DNA of 64,000 nt from Spirometra erinaceieuropaei (GCA_902702965.1 CACRXP010000234.1:222364-286363), one strand, 5' to 3'. Positions 58,401 to 61,485 are shown, numbered from the stretch's first letter. A program made the numbers and translations. The notes: generated by a model from the letters alone, not told the origin.

Positions 58401-60095
58401 ACAGGGCCAATTTACCCCGACTGTTCACAGCCTTCCAAGCCACAGCTTTTAGCTCACCGTTATAGTTTTAAGGCATCAGATATCTTTTGAATCTCGACCT
58501 CATAGTTTAGCCATTGCAGATAATCTATTGTCTCTGATTCCGATATCAATTGCACCTTGTATCAACACCTGTGTAAAGGGGTTTGCATGCGCTGCATCAA
58601 AACTTTGGATTTCAAGCTCACAAGTACATCTTTTGAAGCGGCAGTGGTTTTGTCACATGCGTTCGGCACTTTCCAGCGTACGTGTTGAACCTGATCTCCC
58701 GGCTTGCGGCAGGTCATCAACAGACCTCTATTGCTCGAGGCGTTGAGCCAAGTGTTATACCGCTGGTTTAGTGGATAGATTTATGGCATGCAGACACTAC
58801 ATTACGCTAGCTGGGTTAGAAGGATGAGACGCTGATTTCCGAAATAAAATTCAATGATTTTTGCGCTCTTCTCAGTCGCCATTTTTTCCCGCGAGAGATT
58901 TTAAAATCGTGTAGGAAAAATGTTAAGAAATACTGGTGGAAAGGTTGTTGCATGTTTGCGTGATAGGGTCATTTCCTATATACACGTGTTCCGATTTTCG
59001 TCGACTGCTAGAGGCGGACGCTTTGTGAACCTTTCGAGCTTTATTTTGCCCCGTCTTCGAATCACGTTACATCTTGTCTGCCTGCTGTTTTCGTTGACTT
59101 TTTTCTAACCAATGGTGCCATTATCCTCTTCTTTTCTACCTTCGATAACTTTTCAACATAACCTATCTTCCCTAGAGTGGATAAACATCCGTCTTTTTCA
59201 GCAAGAATTGATCGCTCTTCTGTCTTCTCGCCGCGGTCAATTCCTAAGTCGTATAGAAATGAGTCATATGATATCACCGACAAAGACAAGGGCGACTGGA
59301 ATGACCATTTCTGGCCGACTGAGTTCCGTAAGAACGATCGGTCAGCGCCCCCGAAAAATGAGTTATATGCACAGATTCTTGATGCAGCGGGCTCAGACAT
59401 AACTGACGTCTGGAAAGAGTAGAATCTGTAGTCCTGTTGGTTAGCCGCTGTTGCGCGACTACCGTGCTGCCGGTTACAACCTTCATATTATCAGACTTGG
59501 CTCTTTGTTACTGCTCAACTCTTTCTGTCTCCCGGCCATTCCGTTGTATCGTTCAGTAGATTGAGCTCAAGTCATCAATACGTCCCAGTTAGCGTTATCG
59601 GATTTTCTCCGTCTTTAAAAGTATATGGACCATTTCTAGGCCCCTAGAGTTCAAGAGGGGGTAACCGGGACTCCAACACCGACCACAATGAAACGGGACC
59701 CATTTTGGACAGACTGTTGGCACTGGCAACCGACGCGTCAGACCCAGTGCGCATTTTTTGAATGTCGACAATCATCCGGAGCCCAAGTGATTGTACAAAG
59801 GAGAATTTAATATGTGAACGCCTCTGTGACTTTCACGAATTTACCTTTTAGGGCGAGCTCAGTGGAGGCGTCAAAGCCGACGGCCAAGCTCCGTTTCTGG
59901 TGCGATTACTGTGAGGTCTTCGACCTCCATGACACCGATTCTTGCCCCTCCGTCTCCACGGGCCCACGGCACTCTAACCAACCACCCCGGCTTGCCAGGA
60001 CCTTAGGACCGTCAGTAAACAGGGCCTATTGTGACCATTGCGAAGTCTTTGATATGCACAACACCGAGGACTGCCCTGAAGTAAAAGCCTACTAG
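3963..60095 (+). CDS. CLIP1: CLIP-170-type CAP-Gly linker protein, spliced gene, 5' partial
   Basis: CLIP-170 proteins bind growing microtubule plus ends through CAP-Gly domains, dimerise through a long coiled coil, and recruit dynactin and LIS1 through C-terminal zinc knuckles. All three parts are seen in that order. Coding exons are 3963-4114, 4255-4493, 4579-4686, 4805-4883, 5136-5204, 6731-6829, 9419-9552, 14996-15338, 29716-29829, 34841 to the gap, 36087-36330, 39401-39520, 41106-41291, 42775-42965, 53743-53863, 54031-54083, 54361-54466, 55706-55841, 57648-57822 and 59852-60095. Phases match at each junction outside the gap. Three blocks align with vertebrate CLIP1 without gaps: around HIEQLL, ELQFRLEEE and NFLNSIIVDL. 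The visible product is about 1000 residues against roughly 1400 in vertebrates, so the coiled coil is shorter. The N-terminus, start codon and promoter are not visible. Confidence 0.93.
4255..4493 (+). CDS. CLIP1: CLIP exon: linker and first part of CAP-Gly domain 2
   Basis: Starts in phase 0 after ctccag and ends at ag|gtaaca in phase 2 (239 nt). A Ser/Pro/Gly-rich linker precedes the domain. The domain reads LRLGDRVQVSGGRLGVIRYIG, then FASGEWVGVELDE, then GKNDGSVSG, all canonical CAP-Gly strands with the conserved Trp, Gly and GKNDG residues intact. This is the best-preserved domain in the gene and should bind the acidic-aromatic tails of tubulin and EB proteins. Confidence 0.97.
4579..4686 (+). 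CDS. CLIP1: CLIP exon: end of CAP-Gly domain 2
   Basis: Acceptor ttctatag, donor at|gtaagt. One base completes the Arg codon from the previous exon. YFSCKPNHGLFSAPTKITPL closes the CAP-Gly fold, then a basic stretch with KPSGRLLRSSAGR begins the linker. The intron position inside the R-Y-F motif splits the domain. Confidence 0.96.
4805..4883 (+). CDS. CLIP1: CLIP exon: serine-rich linker
   Basis: Acceptor ttttttttag, donor gcg|gtgagt; 79 nt, phase 2 in and 0 out. The peptide GSRESLLSASSNFSSVSRP is Ser/Arg-rich. Vertebrate CLIP-170 has a comparable phosphorylated serine-rich region after CAP-Gly 2, so regulation of microtubule binding by phosphorylation is plausible here but inferred. Confidence 0.9.
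5136..5204 (+). CDS. CLIP1: CLIP exon: linker into coiled coil
   Basis: Acceptor ttttctag, donor gag|gtaggt; exactly 23 codons in phase 0. It ends in VQALE. Joined to the next exon this gives ALENLVREKEAHIEQLL, which aligns without a gap to the start of the vertebrate CLIP1 coiled coil. A second in-phase acceptor six bases downstream (caacag) could remove two Gln codons. Confidence 0.9.
5205..6730. other. Intron with an exon-like relic at 5318-5363
   Basis: No coding sequence of the main transcript is placed here. Positions 5318-5363 translate to DQEVYNKRSLVSQLT, very like the start of the exon at 9419 (see findings). The rest, including open frames at 5536-5829 and 6485-6880 upstream of the next exon, has no recognisable product. 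Confidence 0.6.
6731..6829 (+). CDS. CLIP1: CLIP exon: start of coiled coil (HIEQLL block)
   Basis: 33 codons, phase 0 to 0, donor cag|gtaagt. The start at the aac codon after tttttaacaag was preferred over two other AGs (at the end of cctag, and 6680-6681 after tttttcc). Only this choice keeps phase 0 from the previous exon, and it gives a gap-free match to vertebrate CLIP1: EKEAHIEQLLQEFEMERAEM against the EKQQHIEQLL...LERAEV block. Confidence 0.92.
6830..9418. other. Intron with dispersed repeats
   Basis: Holds an unclassified repeat-like stretch at about 7300-7375 (shared with 3640-3685), parts of dispersed family C at about 7480-7650 and 7880-7930, and a GT-rich segment (8191-8760) that leaves long open frames on the minus strand. 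Those frames have no family resemblance or splice support. No exon was found. Confidence 0.55.
7480..7650 (+). repeat. Dispersed repeat family C, copy
   Basis: Contains gaaggagccactgcaatctg followed by a diverged run also present near 43240-43310, 50700-50800 and 58345-58440. A further partial match is at 7880-7930. The copies are old and no ends or coding capacity could be defined. Confidence 0.5.
9419..9552 (+). CDS. CLIP1: CLIP exon: coiled coil
   Basis: Acceptor gtcatcag, donor aa|gtaatc (phase 2 out). Translation begins VETEVVNQRSLISQLTAQIE and continues with regular hydrophobic heptads (LQMTVNQMSEENNKLKLRV). It corresponds to the vertebrate CLIP1 segment just before the ELQFR block. 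Confidence 0.93.
9811..10850 (-). mobile_element. RTE-like non-LTR retrotransposon, inverted, defective
   Basis: The reverse complement aligns with the RTE-like copy at 37060-38566, from the RT motif region (RQGxIL, then the catalytic-box region) to the 3' terminal block next to gcatgat-type sequence. The catalytic box reads LDYTDCIALLA, so the second Asp of the usual Y-x-D-D is lost. Several stops and frame shifts are present. It lies antisense to the CLIP gene. Confidence 0.75.
11755..11818 (+). mobile_element. RTE-like 3' end fragment
   Basis: The string gaggccggctagatc followed by a diverged catgatcgcagcc equivalent matches the 3' terminal block of the other RTE-like copies. The preceding bases match only weakly. 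Confidence 0.5.
13385..13480 (-). repeat. Degenerate telomere-like (CCCTAA) tract
   Basis: Repeated taaccc, taacc and ccctaa units on this strand, interrupted by non-matching bases. The equivalent TTAGGG-like orientation appears at 28305-28432 and 29150-29197. Confidence 0.65.
13859..14855. mobile_element. Palindromic (foldback) element, copy 1
   Basis: The outer arms (about 13859-14220 and 14490-14855) are long imperfect inverted repeats. Both ends read cagtaggtggg then taactcatgaaatgtcaac when read inward, and both are bordered by TA. The central 270 bp is not self-complementary but matches the centre of the copies at 20237-21210 and 49514-50490 (for example the block around acgcggaaat). 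No transposase is encoded. CAGT ends bordered by TA fit a non-autonomous Tc1/mariner-type element; that classification is inferred. Confidence 0.85.
14996..15338 (+). CDS. CLIP1: CLIP exon: ELQFR coiled-coil block and hinge
   Basis: The largest exon (343 nt), acceptor ccatttcag, donor gat|gtacgt. It encodes RAEELQFRLEEENIDKATLE, matching the ELQFRVEEE region of vertebrate CLIP1, then further heptads. These are followed by a flexible break of about 35 residues rich in Pro, Gly, Ser and Ala (SSLPTDALNEGSASQP and following), after which the coiled coil resumes with ALEERLQALQKQMD. The break probably acts as a hinge. Confidence 0.97.
15610..15678. repeat. (TAC)n trinucleotide microsatellite
   Basis: About 20 TAC/ACT units with two AAT-containing interruptions near the end. 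A 178-codon open frame (15495-16031) runs through it as poly-Thr and is rejected as a gene. Confidence 0.95.
15830..16060. mobile_element. Two tRNA-like SINE heads in opposite orientation
   Basis: The reverse strand at 15838-15890 carries a B-box-like gtgggttcgaattccacc. The forward strand at 15938-16025 carries an A-box-like tagctcaggtgg and a mutated B box (ggtttcggatccc), then a 3' segment shared with the SINEs at 61320-61480 and 18985-19110. This looks like one SINE inserted beside or into another of the same family. Confidence 0.65.
18242..18500 (-). mobile_element. tRNA-derived SINE, family D, old copy
   Basis: Matches the better-preserved copy at 33068-33332 through two blocks: gggcgctc..gatcg..cccgttgtgctt, and gactggaaggaccatttgtggcttattagc followed by the catac block. 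The tRNA-like head on the right is degraded (acctgaggctcgatc corresponds to cctgagattcgaacc). Confidence 0.6.
18600..18984 (+). mobile_element. Penelope-like element, reverse transcriptase part
   Basis: The reading frame contains CTPMGLLLSSQVAEAMLQRL, which fits the Penelope-like RT signature (PMGS-x-x-SG-x-x-AE followed by a leucine-rich QRLE-like run). It continues FGHYRRRLWIWYVIGTFVI, where the usual Y-V-D-D-T-F-V-I box has become YVIG, so both catalytic Asp residues are lost. The frame then shifts. The sequence is interrupted at about 18985 by a SINE. Confidence 0.75.
18985..19140 (-). mobile_element. tRNA-derived SINE (family E) inside the Penelope-like element
   Basis: The reverse complement begins with ggggcctcgtagctcaggtgg (A box), has an anticodon-arm-like ggctgtactaaagcc and a B box ggttcgaatgc, and continues ggcgccgagtttttgaca then a tail rich in T and A. 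The same order is seen at 61340-61480. It separates two parts of one Penelope-like ORF, so it inserted later. Confidence 0.8.
19330..19866 (+). mobile_element. Penelope-like element, C-terminal part
   Basis: Translation of 19337-19545 gives a CWRPLPYID block and an ATIRRWLIYLKDQLS block that match the region before the GIY-YIG nuclease of Penelope-like proteins. 19585-19866 gives RLHEYKVFARQEDKLSLLAA and later LLQEAWHPTEVSINRL, matching the region after the nuclease core. The GIY-YIG core itself, expected around 19545-19585, is largely deleted. With 18600-18984 this forms one broken element. Confidence 0.75.
19961..20090. repeat. (CTT)n pyrimidine microsatellite
   Basis: About 20 perfect CTT units from 19978 onward, flanked by interrupted CT-rich sequence. 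The poly-Leu open frame across it is an artefact. Confidence 0.95.
20237..21210. mobile_element. Palindromic (foldback) element, copy 2, inverted
   Basis: Ends read cagtagatggg on the left and catctacgg on the right. The arms include ttgaccgagattctgaaatgtg and its diverged complement near 21150-21190. The central region (about 20640-20830) matches the reverse complement of the centre of copies 1 and 3, so this copy lies in the opposite orientation. It is more diverged than the other two. Confidence 0.75.
23761..23781. repeat. (GT)n microsatellite
   Basis: About ten GT units in an otherwise unassigned part of the intron. Confidence 0.9.
23815..23980 (+). repeat. Dispersed repeat family B, copy
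   Basis: GC-richer block with ggctcgggtgggtgggg, then aaggagagtgtgatcgatgc and a C/A-rich run. It resembles 30690-30890, 40180-40400 and the reverse complement of 57990-58210. Function and class are unknown. Confidence 0.55.
24532..24583. repeat. 22-bp tandem repeat, about 2.4 copies
   Basis: The unit cagccggtctcatgacgact + at is repeated twice perfectly and once in part. Confidence 0.95.
25326..25719. mobile_element. Short inverted-repeat element (family F), copy 1
   Basis: The left end cagtggtagggtgaaggacc and the right end (reverse complement caacggtagggtgaaggacc) form terminal inverted repeats of about 40 bp continuing through cttaa-tgtcggtagact. The interior, including ttttatcttggcat and a cttactgtctggcgtgctgc block, matches the copy at 47044-47427. 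No coding capacity; a non-autonomous DNA transposon (MITE) is the likely identity. Confidence 0.75.
28305..28432 (+). repeat. Degenerate telomere-like (TTAGGG) tract
   Basis: About 15 TTAGGG-related units (gggttaggg, ggttatgg, tttaggac and similar) with many substitutions. A smaller similar tract lies at 29150-29197. Flatworm telomeres use TTAGGG, so these may be interstitial telomeric remnants or an unrelated satellite. Confidence 0.75.
29150..29197 (+). repeat. Short telomere-like tract
   Basis: gattagggttaag, gggttaggggtagggtt in a row, in the same orientation as the tract at 28305-28432. Confidence 0.6.
29716..29829 (+). CDS. CLIP1: CLIP exon: coiled coil
   Basis: Acceptor cttcttacag, donor cgg|gtacat; 38 codons, phase 0 to 0. 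Translation PEAFRLVESKDAEIKNLQKK and on to ALQEDLLHTEKTLVER has clear heptads and no proline after the first residue. It fits the gene in strand, phase and composition, though this part of the coiled coil is not conserved enough to align residue by residue. Confidence 0.88.
30690..30890 (+). repeat. Dispersed repeat family B, copy, with (TG)n tail
   Basis: Shares cttgacaccgggcccaggtg, gtagatgcagcgcaag and an actatca-ttataa-tca-cgcg-gagtcacc run with the reverse complement of 57990-58210. It ends in a TG-rich run. The minus-strand frame 30379-30783 lies across it and is not treated as a gene. Confidence 0.6.
33068..33332 (-). mobile_element. tRNA-derived SINE, family D
   Basis: Read on the minus strand it starts with a tRNA-like head (gggcccgtagttcaaatgg as A-box region, cccgggttcgaatctcagg as B-box region). 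A body follows containing ggctgatgacggctaataag and ccagaaatggccattccg, then agggctctaaggcacaac-type sequence. Related copies lie at 18242-18500 and 33345-33545, and small fragments near 16236 and 59262. Confidence 0.75.
33345..33545 (-). mobile_element. SINE family D, partial neighbour copy
   Basis: The block with gggcgctcaccgatcg and cccgttgtgccttagggct repeats the left part of the adjacent SINE. It is followed by ccagtctctcttgtctttgtc, whose reverse complement recurs at 59262-59300. Confidence 0.55.
33900..34492 (+). mobile_element. RTE-like non-LTR retrotransposon, 3' fragment
   Basis: Aligns with the last third of the copy at 37060-38566, including the RDISIVTMIRV block, LLCGCEYWAVRM, the RLRWVGHVLRR block and the KDMEVVLGPSVF block. 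Reading frames are broken by shifts around 34105 and 34290. It is a dead fragment. Confidence 0.78.
34841..34934 (+). CDS. CLIP1: CLIP exon: coiled coil, runs into N gap
   Basis: Acceptor tatctgtag, phase 0. Translation ESGNETLSEVLNAEAVLTSA then LENQHKVLSDE is heptad-like. It is cut by the assembly gap. The next visible exon needs a phase 2 donor, so either this exon ends in phase 2 inside the gap or another exon is hidden there. Confidence 0.85.
34935..35864. other. Assembly gap (930 N)
   Basis: A run of undetermined bases. Long open frames reported across it are artefacts of translating N. The stretch hides the end of one CLIP exon and possibly a further exon. Confidence 0.99.
36087..36330 (+). 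CDS. CLIP1: CLIP exon: coiled coil with Pro/Ala/Ser break
   Basis: Acceptor ccatttag, donor atg|gtacgt; 244 nt, phase 2 in and 0 out. ELQSAKARVADLQSQLSSTV is coiled coil. A break of about 35 residues rich in Ser, Pro and Ala follows (EVTSPPTAAESAHAPNQS), then QLVEELQLRLATEERESSAE resumes the helix. The break resembles the one in the exon at 14996. Confidence 0.93.
36564..36613. repeat. (GAA)n/(GAG)n microsatellite
   Basis: About 16 triplets, GAA then GAG. Confidence 0.95.
37060..38566 (+). mobile_element. RTE-like non-LTR retrotransposon, best copy, defective
   Basis: Non-LTR reverse transcriptase motifs appear in order. The VILVPI...NARTTAA region is at 37140-37210, RQGFILSPILFNYAMD at about 37570-37620, and the catalytic YVDDIALLA at 37687-37713. 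Next come YLGARLPP, RRDITVATKIRV, LMCVCECWAL, and a C-terminal RRWRREWVEL followed by DRHAWRG. The element ends in gatcaggcatgatcgcagcc and five AAGT units (38543-38566). The short tandem tail is typical of the RTE clade. An in-frame stop at 37651 and several frame shifts make it inactive. The 5' end and endonuclease are missing. Confidence 0.8.
39401..39520 (+). CDS. CLIP1: CLIP exon: coiled coil
   Basis: Acceptor ccttatttag, donor gac|gtgagt; 40 codons in phase 0. Translation ADELRKLKGLEVEPSEATAA then ALSQMSIKLLEAEAELAQKD, strongly helical with heptads. Confidence 0.92.
39521..41105. other. Intron with family B repeat
   Basis: Apart from the family B copy near 40180-40400 nothing is recognised. 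A pyrimidine-rich stretch (40640-40880) yields spurious open frames. Confidence 0.6.
40180..40400 (+). repeat. Dispersed repeat family B, copy
   Basis: gggtgcggaagggagagtgg, a gatgct-cgcaag block, actacttcacgtgcaactcaccc and a catcgtcgttcgccacgatcg-type end recur in the copy at 23815-23980. Confidence 0.55.
41106..41291 (+). CDS. CLIP1: CLIP exon: coiled coil
   Basis: Acceptor cgcacacag, donor tat|gtacgt; 62 codons in phase 0. EEALNQMVELTRTELEIQKG, a short Thr/Ser/Pro spacer, then VEELTKRLEVLEAERCNLAT with clean heptads. Confidence 0.93.
41292..42774. other. Intron, nothing recognised
   Basis: No exon, known repeat or RNA gene seen. Short frames on both strands around 41540-42040 and 42385-42627 have no support. 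Confidence 0.5.
42775..42965 (+). CDS. CLIP1: CLIP exon: coiled coil
   Basis: Acceptor tttgctag, donor ta|gtaagt (phase 2 out). LEELLSQKSTEVDQYAERVA, then LELDLSNLLADRDRKRSELE and a short break. The split codon TA+T with the exon at 53743 gives Tyr and a continuous NTLRRQYEELQQEF, which supports direct joining across a 10.8-kb intron. Confidence 0.93.
43060..43320 (+). repeat. Dispersed repeat family C, copy
   Basis: cacgcacgaattagacctca, a gaaggagcgctgtc block, gtcataagggcc and gcaattgcagtctgaccctc. Parallel blocks in the same order occur at 49260-49505. Confidence 0.55.
47044..47427. mobile_element. Short inverted-repeat element (family F), copy 2, inverted
   Basis: The left end gcaacggtatagagagggac and the right end (reverse complement ggtaacagcatagagaaggac) form terminal inverted repeats continuing into cttaa-tgtcagt-gac. 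Interior blocks match the copy at 25326-25719 in reverse orientation, for example cagcacgctagacagtaagt. Non-coding. Confidence 0.75.
47930..48420. other. CpG-rich island inside intron
   Basis: Visibly richer in G, C and CpG than the surrounding intron (for example gcatcggccgttaccgcg and gcactcgccggcgcgtgg). It is open for 152 codons on the + strand (47896-48354), with overlapping frames on the others. The product is Cys/Arg/Leu-rich and resembles no family I know; the openness is explained by the lack of A/T. It could be an internal promoter, an exapted repeat or a young insertion. Confidence 0.5.
49260..49505 (+). repeat. Dispersed repeat family C, copy
   Basis: Contains cacgaattagactttag, ataagggtcacagtaggaag and gcatcaatgcgatctg in the same order as the copy at 43060-43320. 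It abuts the left end of the third palindromic element. Confidence 0.5.
49514..50490. mobile_element. Palindromic (foldback) element, copy 3
   Basis: Arms at about 49514-49885 and 50128-50490 are highly complementary: the block atgctgaccaaaattctgga on the left recurs as the complement of tccagaattttggccagcat on the right. Similar complementarity runs through the whole arm, giving mirror-image open frames (both encode HPKADILVSPKCYRI). The centre matches copies 1 and 2. This is the best-conserved copy along the arms. Confidence 0.88.
50690..50800 (+). repeat. Dispersed repeat family C, fragment
   Basis: aaggatccactgcagccaac then cctcagtctgga and a gttgccgggtcaattatcag run, matching the 58345-58440 copy. 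Confidence 0.5.
51757..51774. repeat. Homopolymer C-rich run
   Basis: Eighteen bases that are C apart from a single T (cccctccccccccccccc). The minus-strand poly-Gly frame is an artefact. Confidence 0.9.
52381..52500. repeat. (ATG)n/(ACG)n trinucleotide array
   Basis: About 40 triplets, mostly GAT with GAC interruptions. It creates poly-Asp, poly-Ser or poly-Ile frames, none of them genes. Confidence 0.97.
53743..53863 (+). CDS. CLIP1: CLIP exon: coiled coil
   Basis: Acceptor ttcttcccag, donor gtg|gtaagt; 121 nt, phase 2 in and 0 out. EELQQEFAASEARVATLSAQ followed by RSEVESEVNALRSSSG, coiled coil ending in a Ser/Gly break. Confidence 0.93.
54031..54083 (+). CDS. CLIP1: CLIP exon: coiled coil, short
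   Basis: Acceptor ttctgtttag, donor cg|gtaaaa; 53 nt. VEEQVKALKLALQDAHSR in heptad register with its neighbours. Confidence 0.92.
54361..54466 (+). CDS. CLIP1: CLIP exon: coiled coil
   Basis: Acceptor tttctatag, donor gag|gtactt; phase 2 in, 0 out. IEAAEHSSADALQQLEQKSL then ELQSLQERLLKVSKE. Confidence 0.93.
54467..55705. other. Intron with RTE-like 3' tail
   Basis: Positions 55148-55198 hold gatcaggcatgatcgtagcc then aagtgcaagcaag, the 3' end of the RTE-like family. Nothing else is recognised. Confidence 0.6.
55148..55198 (+). mobile_element. RTE-like 3' end fragment
   Basis: Matches the terminal block and AAGT-like tail of the copy ending at 38566. A nearly bare 3' end suggests strong 5' truncation on insertion. 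Confidence 0.7.
55706..55841 (+). CDS. CLIP1: CLIP exon: coiled coil
   Basis: Acceptor gtcctgcag, donor a|gtacgt; phase 0 in, 1 out. HEAFQDKQEHLVTSLETEKR then ICLERLRRAEKRVESLEKEL, densely charged heptads. Confidence 0.94.
55842..57647. other. Intron, nothing recognised
   Basis: Open frames at 56070-56381 and 56402-56923 lie in pyrimidine-rich sequence and show no family resemblance. No repeat family from elsewhere in the window was noticed. Confidence 0.5.
57648..57822 (+). CDS. CLIP1: CLIP exon: conserved coiled-coil end (NFLNSIIVDL)
   Basis: Acceptor cttgcag, phase 1 in. After a Ser/Pro-rich start it encodes DGQVNFLNSIIVDLHAKNAK and LEEQLREAL, matching the most conserved part of the CLIP1 C-terminal coiled coil (IDFLNSVIVDLQRKN). 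The exon end was set at 57822, before gcaagt. Only this GC donor gives the phase 2 needed by the zinc-knuckle exon and a basic KK run just before it, as in vertebrates. The nearest GT (57827) would put the knuckles out of frame. Confidence 0.92.
57990..58210 (-). repeat. Dispersed repeat family B, copy
   Basis: On the minus strand: gacaccgagctcgggtgggc, gcgatagatgcgtcgcaagt, cactatcactataaatcaat and cacgcgcaagtc. It matches 30690-30890 best. Confidence 0.6.
58340..58450 (+). repeat. Dispersed repeat family C, copy
   Basis: gtcatagaggtcacataaag, gaaggagctattgcggcctg and cacagccttccaagccac are shared, with substitutions, with copies at 7480-7650 and 50690-50800. Confidence 0.5.
59852..60095 (+). 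CDS. CLIP1: CLIP terminal exon: two zinc knuckles and stop
   Basis: Acceptor ttaccttttag, one base completes a Lys codon. Two knuckles follow, CDYCEVFDLHDTDSC and CDHCEVFDMHNTEDC, both C-x2-C-x5-H-x4-C and separated by about 35 residues rich in Pro, Ser and Arg. In CLIP-170 the knuckles recruit dynactin p150 and LIS1 and take part in head-to-tail autoinhibition. The protein ends EVKAY before TAG at 60093-60095. The vertebrate form ends in an acidic D-E-T-F tail, which binds CAP-Gly domains; here only the terminal aromatic residue remains. Confidence 0.97.
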
Positions 60096-60520
60096 ACTAT
60101 CCAATGCTGCTGTCAGACGGATGCAAAACTAACCCATCTCCTCATGATGTGCATTGTCTTTTCTTATCCCCCGCCCCTCTCTTCCCAAAGCAAACATCTC
60201 CAACTCCCTCCCCGAGCCTTTGTTTCTCTTGACCCTATCTTAACTCCCAACGTTTCTGAGTACTCCTCCTCTTCCTCATTTACACCGACAAGTTTGTTCC
60301 ACTTTATGTGCATACCAACTTTGCTATCACACTCAATTGCCGCCATTTGGGTGACGTCTGCTTGTTTTTCCTAATACGCAAGTGCGTGTGCGACAGTGTT
60401 TCTCGCTGTGTCCAGAGTATATTTTCCTGTACTCTCTCATTCTCTGTGCCACCCCATTCTGCTGCCTCGAACCCTTCAGCACTTTTACCAGTGGGGGGGG
60501 ATCCAAACCTCGAGTGCGCC

Positions 60521-60576
60521 GACACCTGGACTTGTGATATCACTAACTGACACCTGGACTTGGGGTATCACTAACT
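60521..60576. repeat. 28-bp tandem duplication
   Basis: Two copies of a unit starting gacacctggacttg and ending tatcactaact, differing at two positions. It lies about 430 bp after the stop codon, so it may be in the 3' UTR. Confidence 0.95.
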
Positions 60577-60659
60577 GTTTACAGAACAAGTATCAGTAGC
60601 CGTTGTCATTCTCAGTAAAACTCACCCTCTCAATTGCTGACTATAGCCAACGACTAGCT

Positions 60660-60681
60660 GGAGGAATTAAATAATTCCTCC
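60660..60681 (+). promoter_or_regulatory. Possible poly(A) signal in a hairpin
   Basis: ATTAAA at 60666-60671 is the first canonical-type poly(A) hexamer I found after the stop codon (about 570 bp downstream). It sits in a perfect inverted repeat with 10-bp arms (ggaggaatta and taattcctcc) separated by two bases. Use as a signal is inferred. Confidence 0.35.
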
Positions 60682-61317
60682 TGTATTAGGAGCGCAGTTG
60701 CATAAACACCAGTGGTGACAGTTGAAGAGGTGACCAGGATAAGTATTTCTAATGTCTGCGCAAGACGCGCGACGGAAAGTTCTGAAAACGCATGCATCCG
60801 CGCACCACTGCGTTCCAGAAGGAACGGTGCTCCTGTATGAGCAGAGACGGTCCTGTAAGACGCGTCTCCTGTCATCAACGTCTCGGTGTCTAGGCAGGAG
60901 TCACGTCAGTTTTGCTAAAGTTTCGGTCAGGCAGAGGAATACGGACCCCTCTTCCATACTGCCGGTGGCCTCGCGCTAAATTCCAAACGATTCCTATTCC
61001 CTAACCCTCGTAACTCTACCCCTCCTCCCCCCCCCCCTGGAATTCGGGGTAATACCATATAGAGTACGACGGACCATATTCGCGTGCTAAATCGAGGTTT
61101 CTCCATGAATTGTATAAACTGCCGAACACGCTGTAAACAAGCCAAGTAGCTCTCAAATTATCGGCCAAAATAACCATGAATTACGTGAGCCTGGTAGTCA
61201 GCTGGTGGATTCTAGGTGAATTACTTAGGAAATCTTGCTTGGGCAGTCAGCTTACTGTATCAGATTTGGTGGATTCCAGACGTTGCAGCAGGTTGGGCGG
61301 ATAACTTGACCCAGACA

Positions 61318-61485
61318 TGATTAAACTCGCGTCGTCCGGCGGGCCTCGTAGCTGAAGGGGTTAGAGCATTGGCTGTACTAAAGCCCTCGCCTTACTGCGT
61401 GGGTTCGAATCCCACCGAGGCGCCGAGTTTTTCACAGGTGGGTCAATATGAATTATTCAAAATCTGCCAAAATACCTATGAATAA
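61318..61485 (+). mobile_element. tRNA-derived SINE, family E, best copy
   Basis: The tRNA-like head has a GCCTCG/CGAGGC acceptor pairing, A box tagctgaaggggttag, anticodon-arm-like ggct-gtactaa-agcc, a long variable region and B box gggttcgaatccc. A 3' body (gccgagtttttcacagg, then aattattcaaaatctgcc) is shared with 18985-19140 and 16020-16050. The long variable arm suggests a class II (Ser or Leu) tRNA ancestor; the loop would place ACT as anticodon. It could be mistaken for a tRNA gene, but the shared non-tRNA body argues for a SINE. Confidence 0.8.

Larger units (their letters stand above)
57823..59851. other. Probable GC-AG intron with repeats
   Basis: Begins gcaagt and ends ccttttag. 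Holds a family B copy in reverse (57990-58210), family C material (58345-58440) and a SINE D-like fragment (59262-59300). The 82-codon frame at 59177-59422 overlaps that fragment and does not fit the exon phases. Confidence 0.65.
60096..61300. other. 3' untranslated and flanking region of the CLIP gene
   Basis: Contains the 28-bp duplication (60521-60576) and the first ATTAAA after the stop. The open frames here are short and overlap on both strands. Confidence 0.5.

Noticed and set aside
59177..59422. 82-codon frame ending DVWKE, with a plausible acceptor tttttcag
   Set aside because: Its core matches the reverse complement of repeat sequence at about 33483-33545, and no donor in it restores the phase needed by the last exon.
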